IMG/VR virus record: IMGVR_UViG_3300028925_000911
Coordinates: 1-26,520 of that record
DNA: 26,520 bases
DNA from: a virus
Direction: 5' to 3' (one strand)
A program made the translations under genes and the position numbers. How positions within the stretch are numbered: the first letter of the stretch is position 1; every line of letters starts with the position of its first letter. Below, piece by piece: positions 6,809 to 13,862 of this stretch. Under the pieces are notes generated by a model. The model searched no databases, was not told where the DNA came from, and worked only from the letters and a program-made list of their open reading frames with translations.

Positions 6809-7816
6809 ATGATTGAAGACCAAGAAGAAGTAAAAGAAAACGTAGCAGAAGAGCTAACCGACTGGAACGAAGTTGACGTATCCTCCTCTTCTGAAAAAGA
6901 AAAAGTAGAATTTGAGATTGAGGAAGAGAAAGAAGAACCAGTAGCTGCCCAAGAAAAAGAAGCTGCCCCGGTAAAAGAAGAGATTCCTGAACTAGACGGT
7001 ATTGAGACCAAGGGCGCAGAGAAAAGAATAAGGCAACTGGTCAAGCAGAAGAATGAGCGCGAAGAGCGTATTGCTCAGTTAGAGTCAGAGCGTCAGGGTC
7101 TTATTGAAACTGTAAACAACAGAGATAAAAATTCTGTAGACCTCCACAAAAATACTTACGATGCCACAGAGCAACAGCTACAGAAACAAACAGAATTAGC
7201 CAAGCAGTCCTATCTAAGTGCCTACGACGCAGGCGATAAAGAAAAGATGCTAGAAGCACAAGAGATTTTAAGTAAATCTCAGCTTGATCTTAACAATGTT
7301 GAGCAGAACAGAGGTCAACTTGCTCAGTACGAAAAAACTCTAGTAGACAGAGAACAGAGACAACAACAACAGCTTGTACAGCAGCAACAGGTACAAGCAC
7401 AGAACCAAGCCCAGTCCACCGAGTACGACCCACAAGCCGTGGAGTGGAGTAAGAAACCAGAGAATAAGTGGTTTGGTTCTGATAACATTATGACTGTGGC
7501 GGCTCTTACAATTGACGCACAGCTTAAAGAAGAAGGTTACAATCCAACCTCTGATGATTTTTATTCTGAGGTAGATTCAAGAATGAGACACGAGTTTCCG
7601 CATAAGTTTAATCAGGAAGCTCCTGTAAAAAGGAATACTCAACAGGTGGTGGCAGGACAGTCGCGCAGTTCTTCTCCCGGTTCCTCTTCTAAAAAGGTGA
7701 AGCTTACTCAAGCAGATGTAAAGTTAGCCCAGAAGTGGAATATCCCTCTTGAGAAATATGCTGCTGAGAAAGCACGGGCAGACCGTGCAGCAGGAGAATA
7801 TGTACCCATTGGGTAA
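6809..7816 (+). CDS. Probable head scaffolding protein
   Basis: This 335-residue protein has the usual features of a scaffold. There is a very acidic N-terminus (1-62, mainly Glu) and long coiled-coil helices at about 68-205, including 'KRIRQLVKQKNEREERIAQL'. A Gln-rich stretch follows ('REQRQQQQLVQQQQVQAQ'), and the basic C-terminal segment 'SKKVKLTQADVKLAQKW' may be the capsid-binding helix. Residues 210-270 ('AVEWSKKPENKWFGSD', 'TIDAQLKEEGYNPTSDDFY') are recalled as common in marine-phage scaffold proteins. It has no enzyme motif. It lies three genes before the major capsid protein, where it would guide prohead assembly and then leave. The start is ATG with TGGAG upstream. A role as a minor virion protein cannot be excluded. 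Confidence 0.75.
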   Translation: MIEDQEEVKENVAEELTDWNEVDVSSSSEKEKVEFEIEEEKEEPVAAQEKEAAPVKEEIPELDGIETKGAEKRIRQLVKQKNEREERIAQLESERQGLIETVNNRDKNSVDLHKNTYDATEQQLQKQTELAKQSYLSAYDAGDKEKMLEAQEILSKSQLDLNNVEQNRGQLAQYEKTLVDREQRQQQQLVQQQQVQAQNQAQSTEYDPQAVEWSKKPENKWFGSDNIMTVAALTIDAQLKEEGYNPTSDDFYSEVDSRMRHEFPHKFNQEAPVKRNTQQVVAGQSRSSSPGSSSKKVKLTQADVKLAQKWNIPLEKYAAEKARADRAAGEYVPIG

Positions 7817-7859
7817 GAAGTAAGTGCGCGTAACAAAAAAATAAGGAGCGTTTTTAAAG

Positions 7860-8342
7860 ATGAGTAAAGCAAATAGTAGAGCAACAAGCACAAGGGAACT
7901 TGAATCAAAAGAATACACGTATCAAGAACCAAATTATCTTGATGTCCCTGCCGTTGTTACAGAAAGATTCACCAATGAAGACATGGTTCTCCGCTGGGTG
8001 CGTATCTCCCTCAAAGGTGAAGATGACTATAAGAACGTAGGTAACAAGATGACGCAGGGATGGGTATTTGTAACTCCTGAAGAAATTCCTGAGATGTTAC
8101 ACTCTGCCACTGTTTTAGATACTGGACGCTACACTAACTGCGTTGTACGGGGGGATGTCGCTCTAGCCAAGATGCCCCGAGGCAAAGCAGTTGCCAGAAA
8201 TGATTATTACGAGGGCAAAGCAAACGACCTTATGGAGGCTGTAAATCAGCAACTTATGTCAGCTTCAAACTCTAAAATGCCCATTTCAAATAGTAGCACT
8301 TCAACTGTAACCAAGGGTAGAATGGCACAATTTCAGGCTTAA
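7860..8342 (+). CDS. 160-residue protein of the capsid module, function unknown
   Basis: The protein contains 'DMVLRWVRISLKGEDDYKNVG' and 'GWVFVTPEEIPEM', a pattern I recall from hypothetical proteins located between scaffold and capsid genes in marine phages. No enzymatic motif, signal peptide or membrane segment is visible. The C-terminus is Ser/Thr/Asn-rich. AAGGAG lies 12 bp before the ATG. Its steady place in the head module suggests a head assembly or capsid accessory protein; this is inference from context only. Confidence 0.75.
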   Translation: MSKANSRATSTRELESKEYTYQEPNYLDVPAVVTERFTNEDMVLRWVRISLKGEDDYKNVGNKMTQGWVFVTPEEIPEMLHSATVLDTGRYTNCVVRGDVALAKMPRGKAVARNDYYEGKANDLMEAVNQQLMSASNSKMPISNSSTSTVTKGRMAQFQA

Positions 8343-8387
8343 ACACCTACTGTTTATTCTACTCATCTTTAAAAAGGAGAGTGTAGT

Positions 8388-8975
8388 ATGACTGCTACAA
8401 AAGCCCTAAACGGTCTCACTCCTTCTCGTAGATACGCTGGTGGTGCTAATACTACGCAGACTCGTAACTACCGTATTGCATCTGGCGCGGCTGGGAGCAT
8501 CTTCACAGGTGATCTTGTCCATGTCAGAAACGGTGTTGTATCTGTTGTAGGTAATGACTCCGGTGCCTCTGATGCGCCAATTGGTGTATTCATGGGATGT
8601 TACTACGAGGAGGACGGTGAGCCACGATGGAGAAGCCATTGGCCCACGGGAACGTCTGCAAGCAATGCTTATGCAATTGTTTGTGATGATCCTCAAGCTA
8701 CTTTTGAAGTCCAGTGTGACGCCAGTTCTTCTGTTGGCGACATCATGGAGCACAACTTTACGGTTACCCGTGGTGCGGGTTCTACCTTTACTGGACGTTC
8801 AGGCTTCGGTCTAGACGTTGCCAGTCGTACCAGTGGTGTAGCTGCAATGTTCCGTATCATTGACTTTGTTGAGACCCCTGGTAACAACATTGACGTGCCT
8901 GCGGACCGTGCTTTCCCAGTTGCGGAAGTTCAACTTATCCACCACCAGTTGACTAAAGTGTCATCCGGTGCTTAA
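8388..8975 (+). CDS. Probable capsid decoration/structural protein
   Basis: A 195-residue, Gly/Ala/Thr/Ser-rich, predominantly beta protein lies immediately before the major capsid gene, behind a strong Shine-Dalgarno (AAAAAGGAG). Segments such as 'GSIFTGDLVHVRNGVVSVVG', 'AIVCDDPQATFEVQCD' and 'VGDIMEHNFTV' have the alternating pattern of a beta-tulip or beta-barrel decoration protein. 'AFPVAEVQLIHHQ' closes the domain. Composition and position support a capsid-surface role. It could also be a capsid-stabilising protein with a different fold. Confidence 0.7.
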   Translation: MTATKALNGLTPSRRYAGGANTTQTRNYRIASGAAGSIFTGDLVHVRNGVVSVVGNDSGASDAPIGVFMGCYYEEDGEPRWRSHWPTGTSASNAYAIVCDDPQATFEVQCDASSSVGDIMEHNFTVTRGAGSTFTGRSGFGLDVASRTSGVAAMFRIIDFVETPGNNIDVPADRAFPVAEVQLIHHQLTKVSSGA

Positions 8976-8994
8976 CCTGAAAGGAGCTTAGATA

Positions 8995-9909
8995 ATGGCT
9001 ATTAATAGAGCTAGTATTGCCAAGCAGCTTCTGCCAGGTCTTAATGCCGTCTTCGGTATTGAGTACGGAGAAGTTGCCGATGAATACAGTGTTCTTTATG
9101 AAGTAGAGAATTCTGACCGTGCGTTTGAAGAAGAAGTCCTCTTCACTGGCTTTGGCGAGGCACCTGTCAAGGGTGAAGGCGCTGCTGTCCAGTATGACAA
9201 TGCACAAGAAAGTTACACCTCACGTTACACGGCAGAGACCATTGCTTTGGCCTTCTCCGTCACTGAGGAAGCTATGGAAGACAACCTCTATGACACGTTT
9301 GCCAAGCTACGTGCCAGAGGGCTTGCTCGTTCCATGGCAAGTACTAAGCAGACGAAAGCTGCTCAGACGTTCAACCAAGGCTTTGCCGCTGCCTTCACGG
9401 GTGGTGACGGCCAACCAATGTTCAGTGCCAGCCACCCCACCGTGGGTGATGGTATCCAGAGCAATCTGATTGGTACCACGGGTACGGTTGATCTTTCTGA
9501 AGCTGCTCTAGAAACTGCTTTGGTGTCTATTCAGACGTTGAAAGATGATAGAGGTATCTTAGTAGGAGGCGGCGCGCTTTCTTTGCACGTTGCACCTTCT
9601 AATCAGTTCACGGCAGACCGTGTGCTGAACAGCCCTTATCAATCTAATACGGCTGATAACAACATCAACTCCATTAACCACCAGGGTATGCTCCCCAGTG
9701 GTTACATGGTGAACAAGCGATTCAGTGACCCTGATGCGTTCTTTATCAGAACGGATGTCCCCAACGGGGCCAAGATGTTCATCAGAGCACCGCTTGCCAC
9801 CAAGATGGAGCCTGACTTTGACACGGGTAATCTCCGGTTCAAGGCCAGAGAACGCTACAGCTTTGGCTGGTCAGACTGGAGAGGTTTCTTCGGTTCAGCA
9901 GGAGCGTAG
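8995..9909 (+). CDS. Major capsid protein (Mu gpT-like, HK97 fold)
   Basis: At 304 residues this matches the Mu gpT-like major head subunit family. It has the opening 'LLPGLNAVFGIEYGE' and the region 'DNAQESYTSRYTAETIALAF' and 'VTEEAMEDNLYDTFAKL'. The central 'FSASHPTVGDG' and 'FTADRVLNSPYQSNTADNN' follow. The end 'DFDTGNLRFKARERYSFGWSD' is the typical last beta strand of the spine of this family. It forms the icosahedral shell around the packaged genome. There is no obvious N-terminal delta domain, which agrees with a separate scaffold gene upstream. GAAAGGAG precedes the ATG. A strong terminator lies 11 bp beyond the stop. Confidence 0.92.
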   Translation: MAINRASIAKQLLPGLNAVFGIEYGEVADEYSVLYEVENSDRAFEEEVLFTGFGEAPVKGEGAAVQYDNAQESYTSRYTAETIALAFSVTEEAMEDNLYDTFAKLRARGLARSMASTKQTKAAQTFNQGFAAAFTGGDGQPMFSASHPTVGDGIQSNLIGTTGTVDLSEAALETALVSIQTLKDDRGILVGGGALSLHVAPSNQFTADRVLNSPYQSNTADNNINSINHQGMLPSGYMVNKRFSDPDAFFIRTDVPNGAKMFIRAPLATKMEPDFDTGNLRFKARERYSFGWSDWRGFFGSAGA

Positions 9910-9919
9910 TTCTTACTAC

Positions 9920-9956
9920 AGTGGAGGGAGCCTAAAAACTTCCTCCACTCCTTTTT
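9920..9956 (+). terminator. Intrinsic terminator after the major capsid gene
   Basis: AGTGGAGG at 9920-9927 pairs with CCTCCACT at 9942-9949. The stem extends inward by a G-T, an A-T and a G-C pair to about 11 bp, with an 8-nt loop (CCTAAAAA), and CCTTTTTC follows at once. This is the strongest terminator in the window and marks the end of the capsid transcript, with partial read-through likely feeding downstream genes. Confidence 0.88.
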
Positions 9957-10011
9957 CACACATATTTGAATGGTACCCCCAGGGGTGCTGGTCTAGGAAG
10001 GACTGTTCACT

Positions 10012-10725
10012 ATGCCTACACATTTTCCCAACGGCGTTTCTAACCAAATAAAAGGTAATCCCCTTTTTAATTACCCTTATATGGACCCCTTTAAATACTA
10101 CATGTACCACGATGATTTCTTTGAATTTCACAATGGTATCTACACCATCACCACCACTGAGGCAGGAACAGGTTCCGCCACAGAGGCGATCACTTTCGGT
10201 GCAGGTGGACAGCTTCTGATAAAGAACGCTGCAGGTGATAATGACTTAGACTTTCTCCAGTTGAAAGGCGAGTCTTTCCTCTGGGATTCTACCAAGAGAA
10301 TGTTCTTTACGGCTAGGTTTAAAACCAACGATGCTACTCAGTCAGATATTATCATGGGTCTTCAAATCACTGACACAGCCCCTCTGGACGTTACGGATGG
10401 TATCTACTTCTTTAAACCAGACGGAGATACTCAACCTGATTTTGTCATTGAGAAAGACAATGATTTTGGCATCTCTATTCTGGAGATGAACGCAATGGCA
10501 GACGATACGTTTGTCACCCTCTCTTTTGAATATGATCCTCTGGACGTTGCCACGGGTGGGCCGGTGTTCCGCGCCTATCAAGATGACGTTAAAGTGGGTC
10601 AGATTGCAAGTACCGTTAACGCTCCTGATGACGAAGAGCTTACTCTTTCCTTCGGTATTCAGAATGGTGAAGCAGTTGTTAAGACGCTGACCATTGACTT
10701 TCTTATGATAGCAGTGGAAAGATAA
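10012..10725 (+). CDS. Probable virion protein with concanavalin A/LamG-like beta sandwich
   Basis: This 237-residue protein begins with 'MPTHFPNGVSNQ' and 'NYPYMDPFKYYMYHDDFFEFH', an opening I recall from structural proteins next to the major capsid gene in marine podovirus-like phages. The rest is beta-rich ('TKRMFFTARFKTNDATQSDI', 'TFVTLSFEYDPLD', 'VKTLTIDFLMIAVE'), the pattern of a LamG/concanavalin-like jelly roll that may bind glycans on the capsid surface. A weak GGAAGGA lies about 11 bp before the ATG. The gene is flanked by terminators at 9920-9956 and 10768-10799, so its expression should depend on read-through. The lectin fold is inferred from pattern. Confidence 0.7.
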   Translation: MPTHFPNGVSNQIKGNPLFNYPYMDPFKYYMYHDDFFEFHNGIYTITTTEAGTGSATEAITFGAGGQLLIKNAAGDNDLDFLQLKGESFLWDSTKRMFFTARFKTNDATQSDIIMGLQITDTAPLDVTDGIYFFKPDGDTQPDFVIEKDNDFGISILEMNAMADDTFVTLSFEYDPLDVATGGPVFRAYQDDVKVGQIASTVNAPDDEELTLSFGIQNGEAVVKTLTIDFLMIAVER

Positions 10726-10736
10726 CCCTCTGTTGT

Positions 10737-10765
10737 TTGGAAAGATATAGAGTTTGATCTATAAT
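10737..10765 (+). promoter_or_regulatory. Sigma70-like promoter upstream of the connector genes
   Basis: TTGGAA at 10737-10742 and a perfect TATAAT at 10760-10765 are separated by 17 bp, the same spacing as the promoter at 150-178. The expected transcript start (about 10772) falls inside the terminator hairpin at 10768-10799, so RNA from this promoter would lack the 5' arm and escape termination. It would drive the gene at 10817 and those beyond. This is inferred from the consensus match and position. Confidence 0.5.
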
Positions 10766-10767
10766 AG

Positions 10768-10799
10768 GGGGAGGATCAGGGAATGGTTCTCCCCTTTTT
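10768..10799 (+). terminator. Intrinsic terminator after the 237-residue virion gene
   Basis: GGGGAGGATC at 10768-10777 pairs with GGTTCTCCCC at 10785-10794 (10 bp with two G-T pairs, 7-nt loop) and is followed directly by TTTTT (10795-10799). It ends transcripts that read through the first terminator and the gene at 10012. Confidence 0.82.
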
Positions 10800-10816
10800 A
10801 CTCAGGAGACTAATAG

Positions 10817-11116
10817 ATGAGTACTACAACTAGAATAGCGCATGTCATAGGGGGAGCAGGTGGTAATGGTTTTCTTTGTGATGTACAGACCAGTGTCACC
10901 CTCTCTGACACTCGTATCAGAATGTACACCTACGCTGTCACCGTTGCTTCAGAAATTGTCATAGGAGCTTCTAATGGACCTGTTATCAAGCAGCCTGTTT
11001 TAGCTGCAAATACTGGTGATAGTATCTATATGCAGGACAGCGGTGTCAGGTGCCTAGGGAATGTCTCTGTTGCTGGCGCAAGTAACGCTGGTAAAATTTA
11101 TGTTTACTATGGCTAG
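10817..11116 (+). CDS. 99-residue beta-rich probable virion protein
   Basis: A small Gly/Val/Ser/Thr-rich protein runs from 'MSTTTRIAHVIGGAGGNGFLC' to 'GKIYVYYG'. Alternating hydrophobic strands ('IRMYTYAVTVASEIVIGA') indicate a compact beta sandwich. There are two Cys residues and no membrane segment. I do not recognise a named family. Placement between capsid and connector genes suggests a capsid-decoration or head-vertex protein. TCAGGAG precedes the ATG, and it is the first gene after the promoter/terminator pair. Confidence 0.7.
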   Translation: MSTTTRIAHVIGGAGGNGFLCDVQTSVTLSDTRIRMYTYAVTVASEIVIGASNGPVIKQPVLAANTGDSIYMQDSGVRCLGNVSVAGASNAGKIYVYYG

Positions 11117-11126
11117 GAGTTAGACT

Positions 11127-11780
11127 GTGGATTTTAATTCTCTTGTCAGCATCATCATAGAAACTACTGAGAACGATGGCTCAGAGTTTGTAGGTGCTCT
11201 CCCTGCCATGATACAGAGAGCACAGGAGAAGATGCAGAATGATCTGGATGATCAGGGTCTGGTTACCTATGCCAGTGTAGCTGTATCAGCTTCCTCTGCA
11301 GAGGTATCTGTACCTGTGGGAGGAGAGATCATCAAGACGTTCTCCATAGAAGTAGGAGGTTCCAGGACACAGCTGAAGCACAGACCCTATGAATACCTGC
11401 TGGACTACTGGCCTGTGTCAGCCTCCACTGGTACACCTAGGTACTATGGCTTTAAGACTAACACAGAGATCAGAGTAGCTCCCACGCCTTCTGCCACGGT
11501 AGATTCTCAGATAGGTTTTATTGCACAGATTACAACTATTACATCTGCCAGTCCTACAAACTACTTTACCATTCACTGTGAGAACGCGCTGTTCTATTCT
11601 TCTATGATAGAGGCTTCTCTCTTTATGAAGAGCTTTAACACAACGGCGGCGTGGCAACAGGAGTACCAAGGTGAAATAGAAAGGCTTAGAAATAGAGCCA
11701 GAAGAAGTAGGCAAGATGATATGCAGACAAGTTTCAGCACTGCCGGTGGTCCTAATACACTGGTCAAGGGGAGTGACTAG
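11127..11780 (+). CDS. Probable head-tail adaptor/connector protein
   Basis: This 217-residue protein opens with a helical domain ('LVSIIIETTENDG', 'LPAMIQRAQEKMQNDLDDQG') and continues with strands. 'RTQLKHRPYEYLLDYWP' and 'GTPRYYGFKTNTEIRVAPTP' follow, and it ends in a helix-rich tail ('EYQGEIERLRNRARRSR'). I recall this order from phage adaptor proteins (gp6/tail-tube-A-like) that seat on the portal and close the head after packaging. It starts with GTG; AGGAG at 11115-11119 fixes that choice. A second connector candidate, P22 gp4-like, lies at 14051, so two rings may be stacked between portal and tail. Confidence 0.65.
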   Translation: MDFNSLVSIIIETTENDGSEFVGALPAMIQRAQEKMQNDLDDQGLVTYASVAVSASSAEVSVPVGGEIIKTFSIEVGGSRTQLKHRPYEYLLDYWPVSASTGTPRYYGFKTNTEIRVAPTPSATVDSQIGFIAQITTITSASPTNYFTIHCENALFYSSMIEASLFMKSFNTTAAWQQEYQGEIERLRNRARRSRQDDMQTSFSTAGGPNTLVKGSD

Positions 11781-11782
11781 GA

Positions 11783-12994
11783 GTGAATAGAAAGATTAAG
11801 TTTCAAGAAGGGGGTAGAACTACACCTTATAATCCTATGGGTCACCTGACAAATCCTGAAGAAGCTGAAAAGAGACGGGTAGCAGGAAACAAAGGACGTA
11901 CACCTGCAAACAAAAAAGGTAAATACTGGTGGTCAGAGTACACAGACCCCTTTACAAAACCTGTTGATAAGTTTCTTTCTGGTGCACTAGGGCCTGCTGC
12001 AAAACCTGTACAAGGATTGCTAAGTTTGGGAACTCCTGCAGAAGCTGTAAACAAGGCTTTAGATAAACCTACAGCAGGGAATATAATAGAGGCTGCTGCA
12101 GACACTGCTGCTACAGCAGTAGGAGGAAAAGCAATACTTGGTCCAGTTAAAGCAGTGAAGAAAGTAGGTCCAGCGGTTAAAGAAATACCATCAACTAGGA
12201 GAAAAGACATGGGTAAATACAGCGTAGCTAAAAGTTTATATGAGACAGGTAAAAAGGCAGTGGCAAGAAGGAAGAAACTTCTGTCCAATACTACGAATCC
12301 TAAAGTTTCTCCTACTCCGAAGCCTAAAGAACCTCCTAAGACTCAAACTCCGAAGAGTCCTAAAACTCCGAAAAGAGTTGATGAAACTGTACAGACTAAT
12401 CCAAATACAGGGAGAGCGCCTGATGGTGGCCGTGGTGGTGCTACTACTCCTCCTCCAAAGACTCCAAAGACTCCAAAGACTCCAAAGAATCCGAAGAATC
12501 CGAAGACTCCTTCAAAAACCCCTAGCCTCCTCCAAAGAGCAAAGAAATTAGTTAAACCAGCAGTAATAGGAGGAACAGGAGTATTAGTAGGCTCTATGTT
12601 AGGTTCTGAGAAAAATGCTACTCCTGCCCCAGGTAGCCAAGCAGGCGGAACGTCTGTAAATACTAGCCCTGATGGTTCTAATGCAGGTGCAGGTATGGAT
12701 ACAGACCTGTTTGATACACCTACAGGTGTCACAGGCCGTAAGCCGACAGGTACCACAGGCCGTAAGCCTAAGAAGGACCCCACAGAAGGCGGTAAGTATA
12801 AGTCTTACTCAAAAGATAATAATGACTTTATGTACATGACCCAGAAAGGTTATGATGAAGAAGAAGAACAGGGTGATAAGGCAGGTGGAAGACCTGGCAG
12901 AGGTAAGATGAAGACCCAAGGAATGAACAAGACTGCAAAGCGTAAAGCCGGGTTCTCTGGTAAAGGCTCTGGCGCAGCACTGAGAGGATTTTAA
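11783..12994 (+). CDS. 403-residue Lys/Pro/Thr-rich, histone H1-like protein
   Basis: No family is recognised. The N-terminal third has 'EGGRTTPYNPMGHLTNPEEAEK' style phage sequence, a 'KYWWSEYTDP' motif and helical Ala-rich segments. Residues about 176-250 are a low-complexity Lys-Pro-Thr array (PKTPKTPKTPKNPKNPK) like the tail of histone H1. Residues 261-275 (AVIGGTGVLVGSMLG) form a short hydrophobic glycine-zipper that could enter a membrane. The C-terminus is Gly/Lys-rich, with a 'GVTGRKPTGTTGRKPK' duplication. The start is GTG directly after the upstream stop, with TAGGAG. A DNA-condensing or ejected internal head protein would fit the composition, but this is inference. Confidence 0.75.
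   Translation: MNRKIKFQEGGRTTPYNPMGHLTNPEEAEKRRVAGNKGRTPANKKGKYWWSEYTDPFTKPVDKFLSGALGPAAKPVQGLLSLGTPAEAVNKALDKPTAGNIIEAAADTAATAVGGKAILGPVKAVKKVGPAVKEIPSTRRKDMGKYSVAKSLYETGKKAVARRKKLLSNTTNPKVSPTPKPKEPPKTQTPKSPKTPKRVDETVQTNPNTGRAPDGGRGGATTPPPKTPKTPKTPKNPKNPKTPSKTPSLLQRAKKLVKPAVIGGTGVLVGSMLGSEKNATPAPGSQAGGTSVNTSPDGSNAGAGMDTDLFDTPTGVTGRKPTGTTGRKPKKDPTEGGKYKSYSKDNNDFMYMTQKGYDEEEEQGDKAGGRPGRGKMKTQGMNKTAKRKAGFSGKGSGAALRGF
12452..12510 (+). repeat. 9-bp tandem repeat coding Lys-Thr-Pro array
   Basis: About six copies of a 9-bp unit (ACTCCAAAG with variants AATCCGAAG and CCTCCAAAG) lie in frame in the 403-residue gene and encode repeated Thr-Pro-Lys or Asn-Pro-Lys. Three central copies (12461-12487) are exact, so copy number probably changes by slippage. 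Confidence 0.85.
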
Positions 12995-12997
12995 GCT

Positions 12998-13249
12998 ATG
13001 CCAATGAACTATATGAATGCCAAGAAGAGAGGCTTAGTTAAACTTAAAGCAGGTGGGCCTGTAGACAGCGGAGGTGCGGTTGAACATCTGGCCTCTATTC
13101 AGGATGAACTTGCTTCAGATAATCCTAACAAGGACAATATAGCTTTTTCTAAGGCTGCTTTAAAAAGAGCTTCAAAAGCAGATAAAGCAAAAGCTAGAAA
13201 AATTTTAAACTCTTCTGGTCTATATGATATGGACAAAGGAAACAGGTAA
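12998..13249 (+). CDS. 83-residue basic small protein, MPMNYMN paralogue 1
   Basis: The protein starts MPMNYMNAKKRGLVKLKAGG and continues into a charged helical region ('KAALKRASKADKAKARKIL'). It has no membrane segment or known domain. The first 33 bp match the start of the next gene (13261) at 32 positions, so the pair arose by duplication of at least the 5' end. The rest of the proteins differ. The Tyr-x-Asn...Lys-Lys motif followed by 'KAGG' also appears, loosely, in the 51-residue protein at 14744 and the 60-residue one at 13862. Function unknown. Confidence 0.75.
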   Translation: MPMNYMNAKKRGLVKLKAGGPVDSGGAVEHLASIQDELASDNPNKDNIAFSKAALKRASKADKAKARKILNSSGLYDMDKGNR

Positions 13250-13260
13250 GGAACTTAGAT

Positions 13261-13455
13261 ATGCCAATGAACTATATGAATGACAAGAAGAGAAAACTTA
13301 AAAAAGGAGGGAAGGTTGGAAAGGGAGGTAACAAAGAAGACTACCTTATTCCTGATCAGAACCCTCCCGTGGACTCTGAAAAATTAAACGCCTTCAACGG
13401 TAAGCCCACAGGTCAGGGCTACGGTGCAGCTAGAATAGGACCGGACGTTGTCTAA
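13261..13455 (+). CDS. 64-residue basic small protein, MPMNYMN paralogue 2
   Basis: It begins MPMNYMNDKKRKLKKGGKVG, nearly identical in its first 11 codons to the gene at 12998, then diverges into a Gly/Lys/Asp/Pro-rich segment ending 'GQGYGAARIGPDVV'. No domain is recognised. 'TAAGGAAC' between the two genes provides a ribosome site. Its last 8 bp are shared with the start of the Cys-rich ORF at 13448. The repeated N-terminus may be a targeting or binding tag; this is speculation. Confidence 0.72.
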   Translation: MPMNYMNDKKRKLKKGGKVGKGGNKEDYLIPDQNPPVDSEKLNAFNGKPTGQGYGAARIGPDVV

Positions 13456-13567
13456 GGAACAAGAGAAAAGGTGTTCTAATCCTTCTTGTCAGTGTACAGG
13501 TTGTAAAGATTGTTCAAGCACCAACGAAGGAGGTTGTTCTTGTAATCCAGTTCCCTCAGAGGAATAG
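13448..13567 (+). CDS. 39-residue, 7-cysteine mini-protein (metallothionein- or zinc-ribbon-like)
   Basis: The only ORF in the 13456-13583 gap starts at TTG 13448, overlaps the end of the upstream gene by 8 bp, and has AGGA 7 bp before it. The product is about 39 residues with Cys at 9, 14, 16, 19, 22, 30 and 32. The core 'CSNPSCQCTGCKDC' and the later 'GGCSCN' give a C-x4-C-x-C-x2-C-x2-C-x7-C-x-C array. Clustered C-x-C and C-x2-C spacing is the hallmark of metallothioneins and small metal-binding proteins, so metal binding is likely if it is made. No ATG or GTG exists in this frame, so expression rests on a TTG start, a codon this phage appears to use at 23177. Function in the phage is unknown. 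Confidence 0.55.
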   Translation: MSKEQEKRCSNPSCQCTGCKDCSSTNEGGCSCNPVPSEE

Positions 13568-13583
13568 TCCAGAAAGGAAATAG

Positions 13584-13862
13584 ATGGTGGAAGACTTTAG
13601 TGTATTTCAAGCTGTATCAGATTACGGGCTTGCCATAGTTGCCACCATAGGAGCAGGTGCAGCAGCTTGGAAGCTTCTCCATTTTATGCTCAAGGATGTA
13701 GCGGGGGCCTTAAAAGGTCAAGCTGAAATTATAATTTCTCTGATAGATAAGAGCAGTAGAGTAGAAACTCTGGTACAGAGAATGGATTCTAAGCTAGACA
13801 CAGTTCTACAGCAACGCTCAGAACCACTGCTAAAGGAAATAAAAGAAAGGTACCGTCCCTGA
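13584..13862 (+). CDS. Small membrane protein, putative holin
   Basis: The 92-residue product has one hydrophobic segment near the N-terminus (about 14-36, 'YGLAIVATIGAGAAAWKLLH'). A long amphipathic helix with coiled-coil character follows ('SSRVETLVQRMDSKLDTVL') and the tail is charged. A single TM segment followed by a cytoplasmic coiled coil is found in class III-like holins and in many marine-phage proteins labelled holin, but also in other inner-membrane proteins. AAAGGAAA precedes the ATG. The stop overlaps the next start as TGATG. No endolysin gene adjoins it, so the holin call is tentative. Confidence 0.6.
   Translation: MVEDFSVFQAVSDYGLAIVATIGAGAAAWKLLHFMLKDVAGALKGQAEIIISLIDKSSRVETLVQRMDSKLDTVLQQRSEPLLKEIKERYRP

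Noticed and set aside
11842-12288. Minus-strand frame of about 148 codons opposite the start of the 403-residue gene
   Set aside because: Fully inside a + strand gene with better start signals; composition is that of an antisense shadow.
12343-12783. Minus-strand frame with Phe-Gly-Val repeats
   Set aside because: The repeat is only the complement of the Lys-Thr-Pro array in the 403-residue gene.
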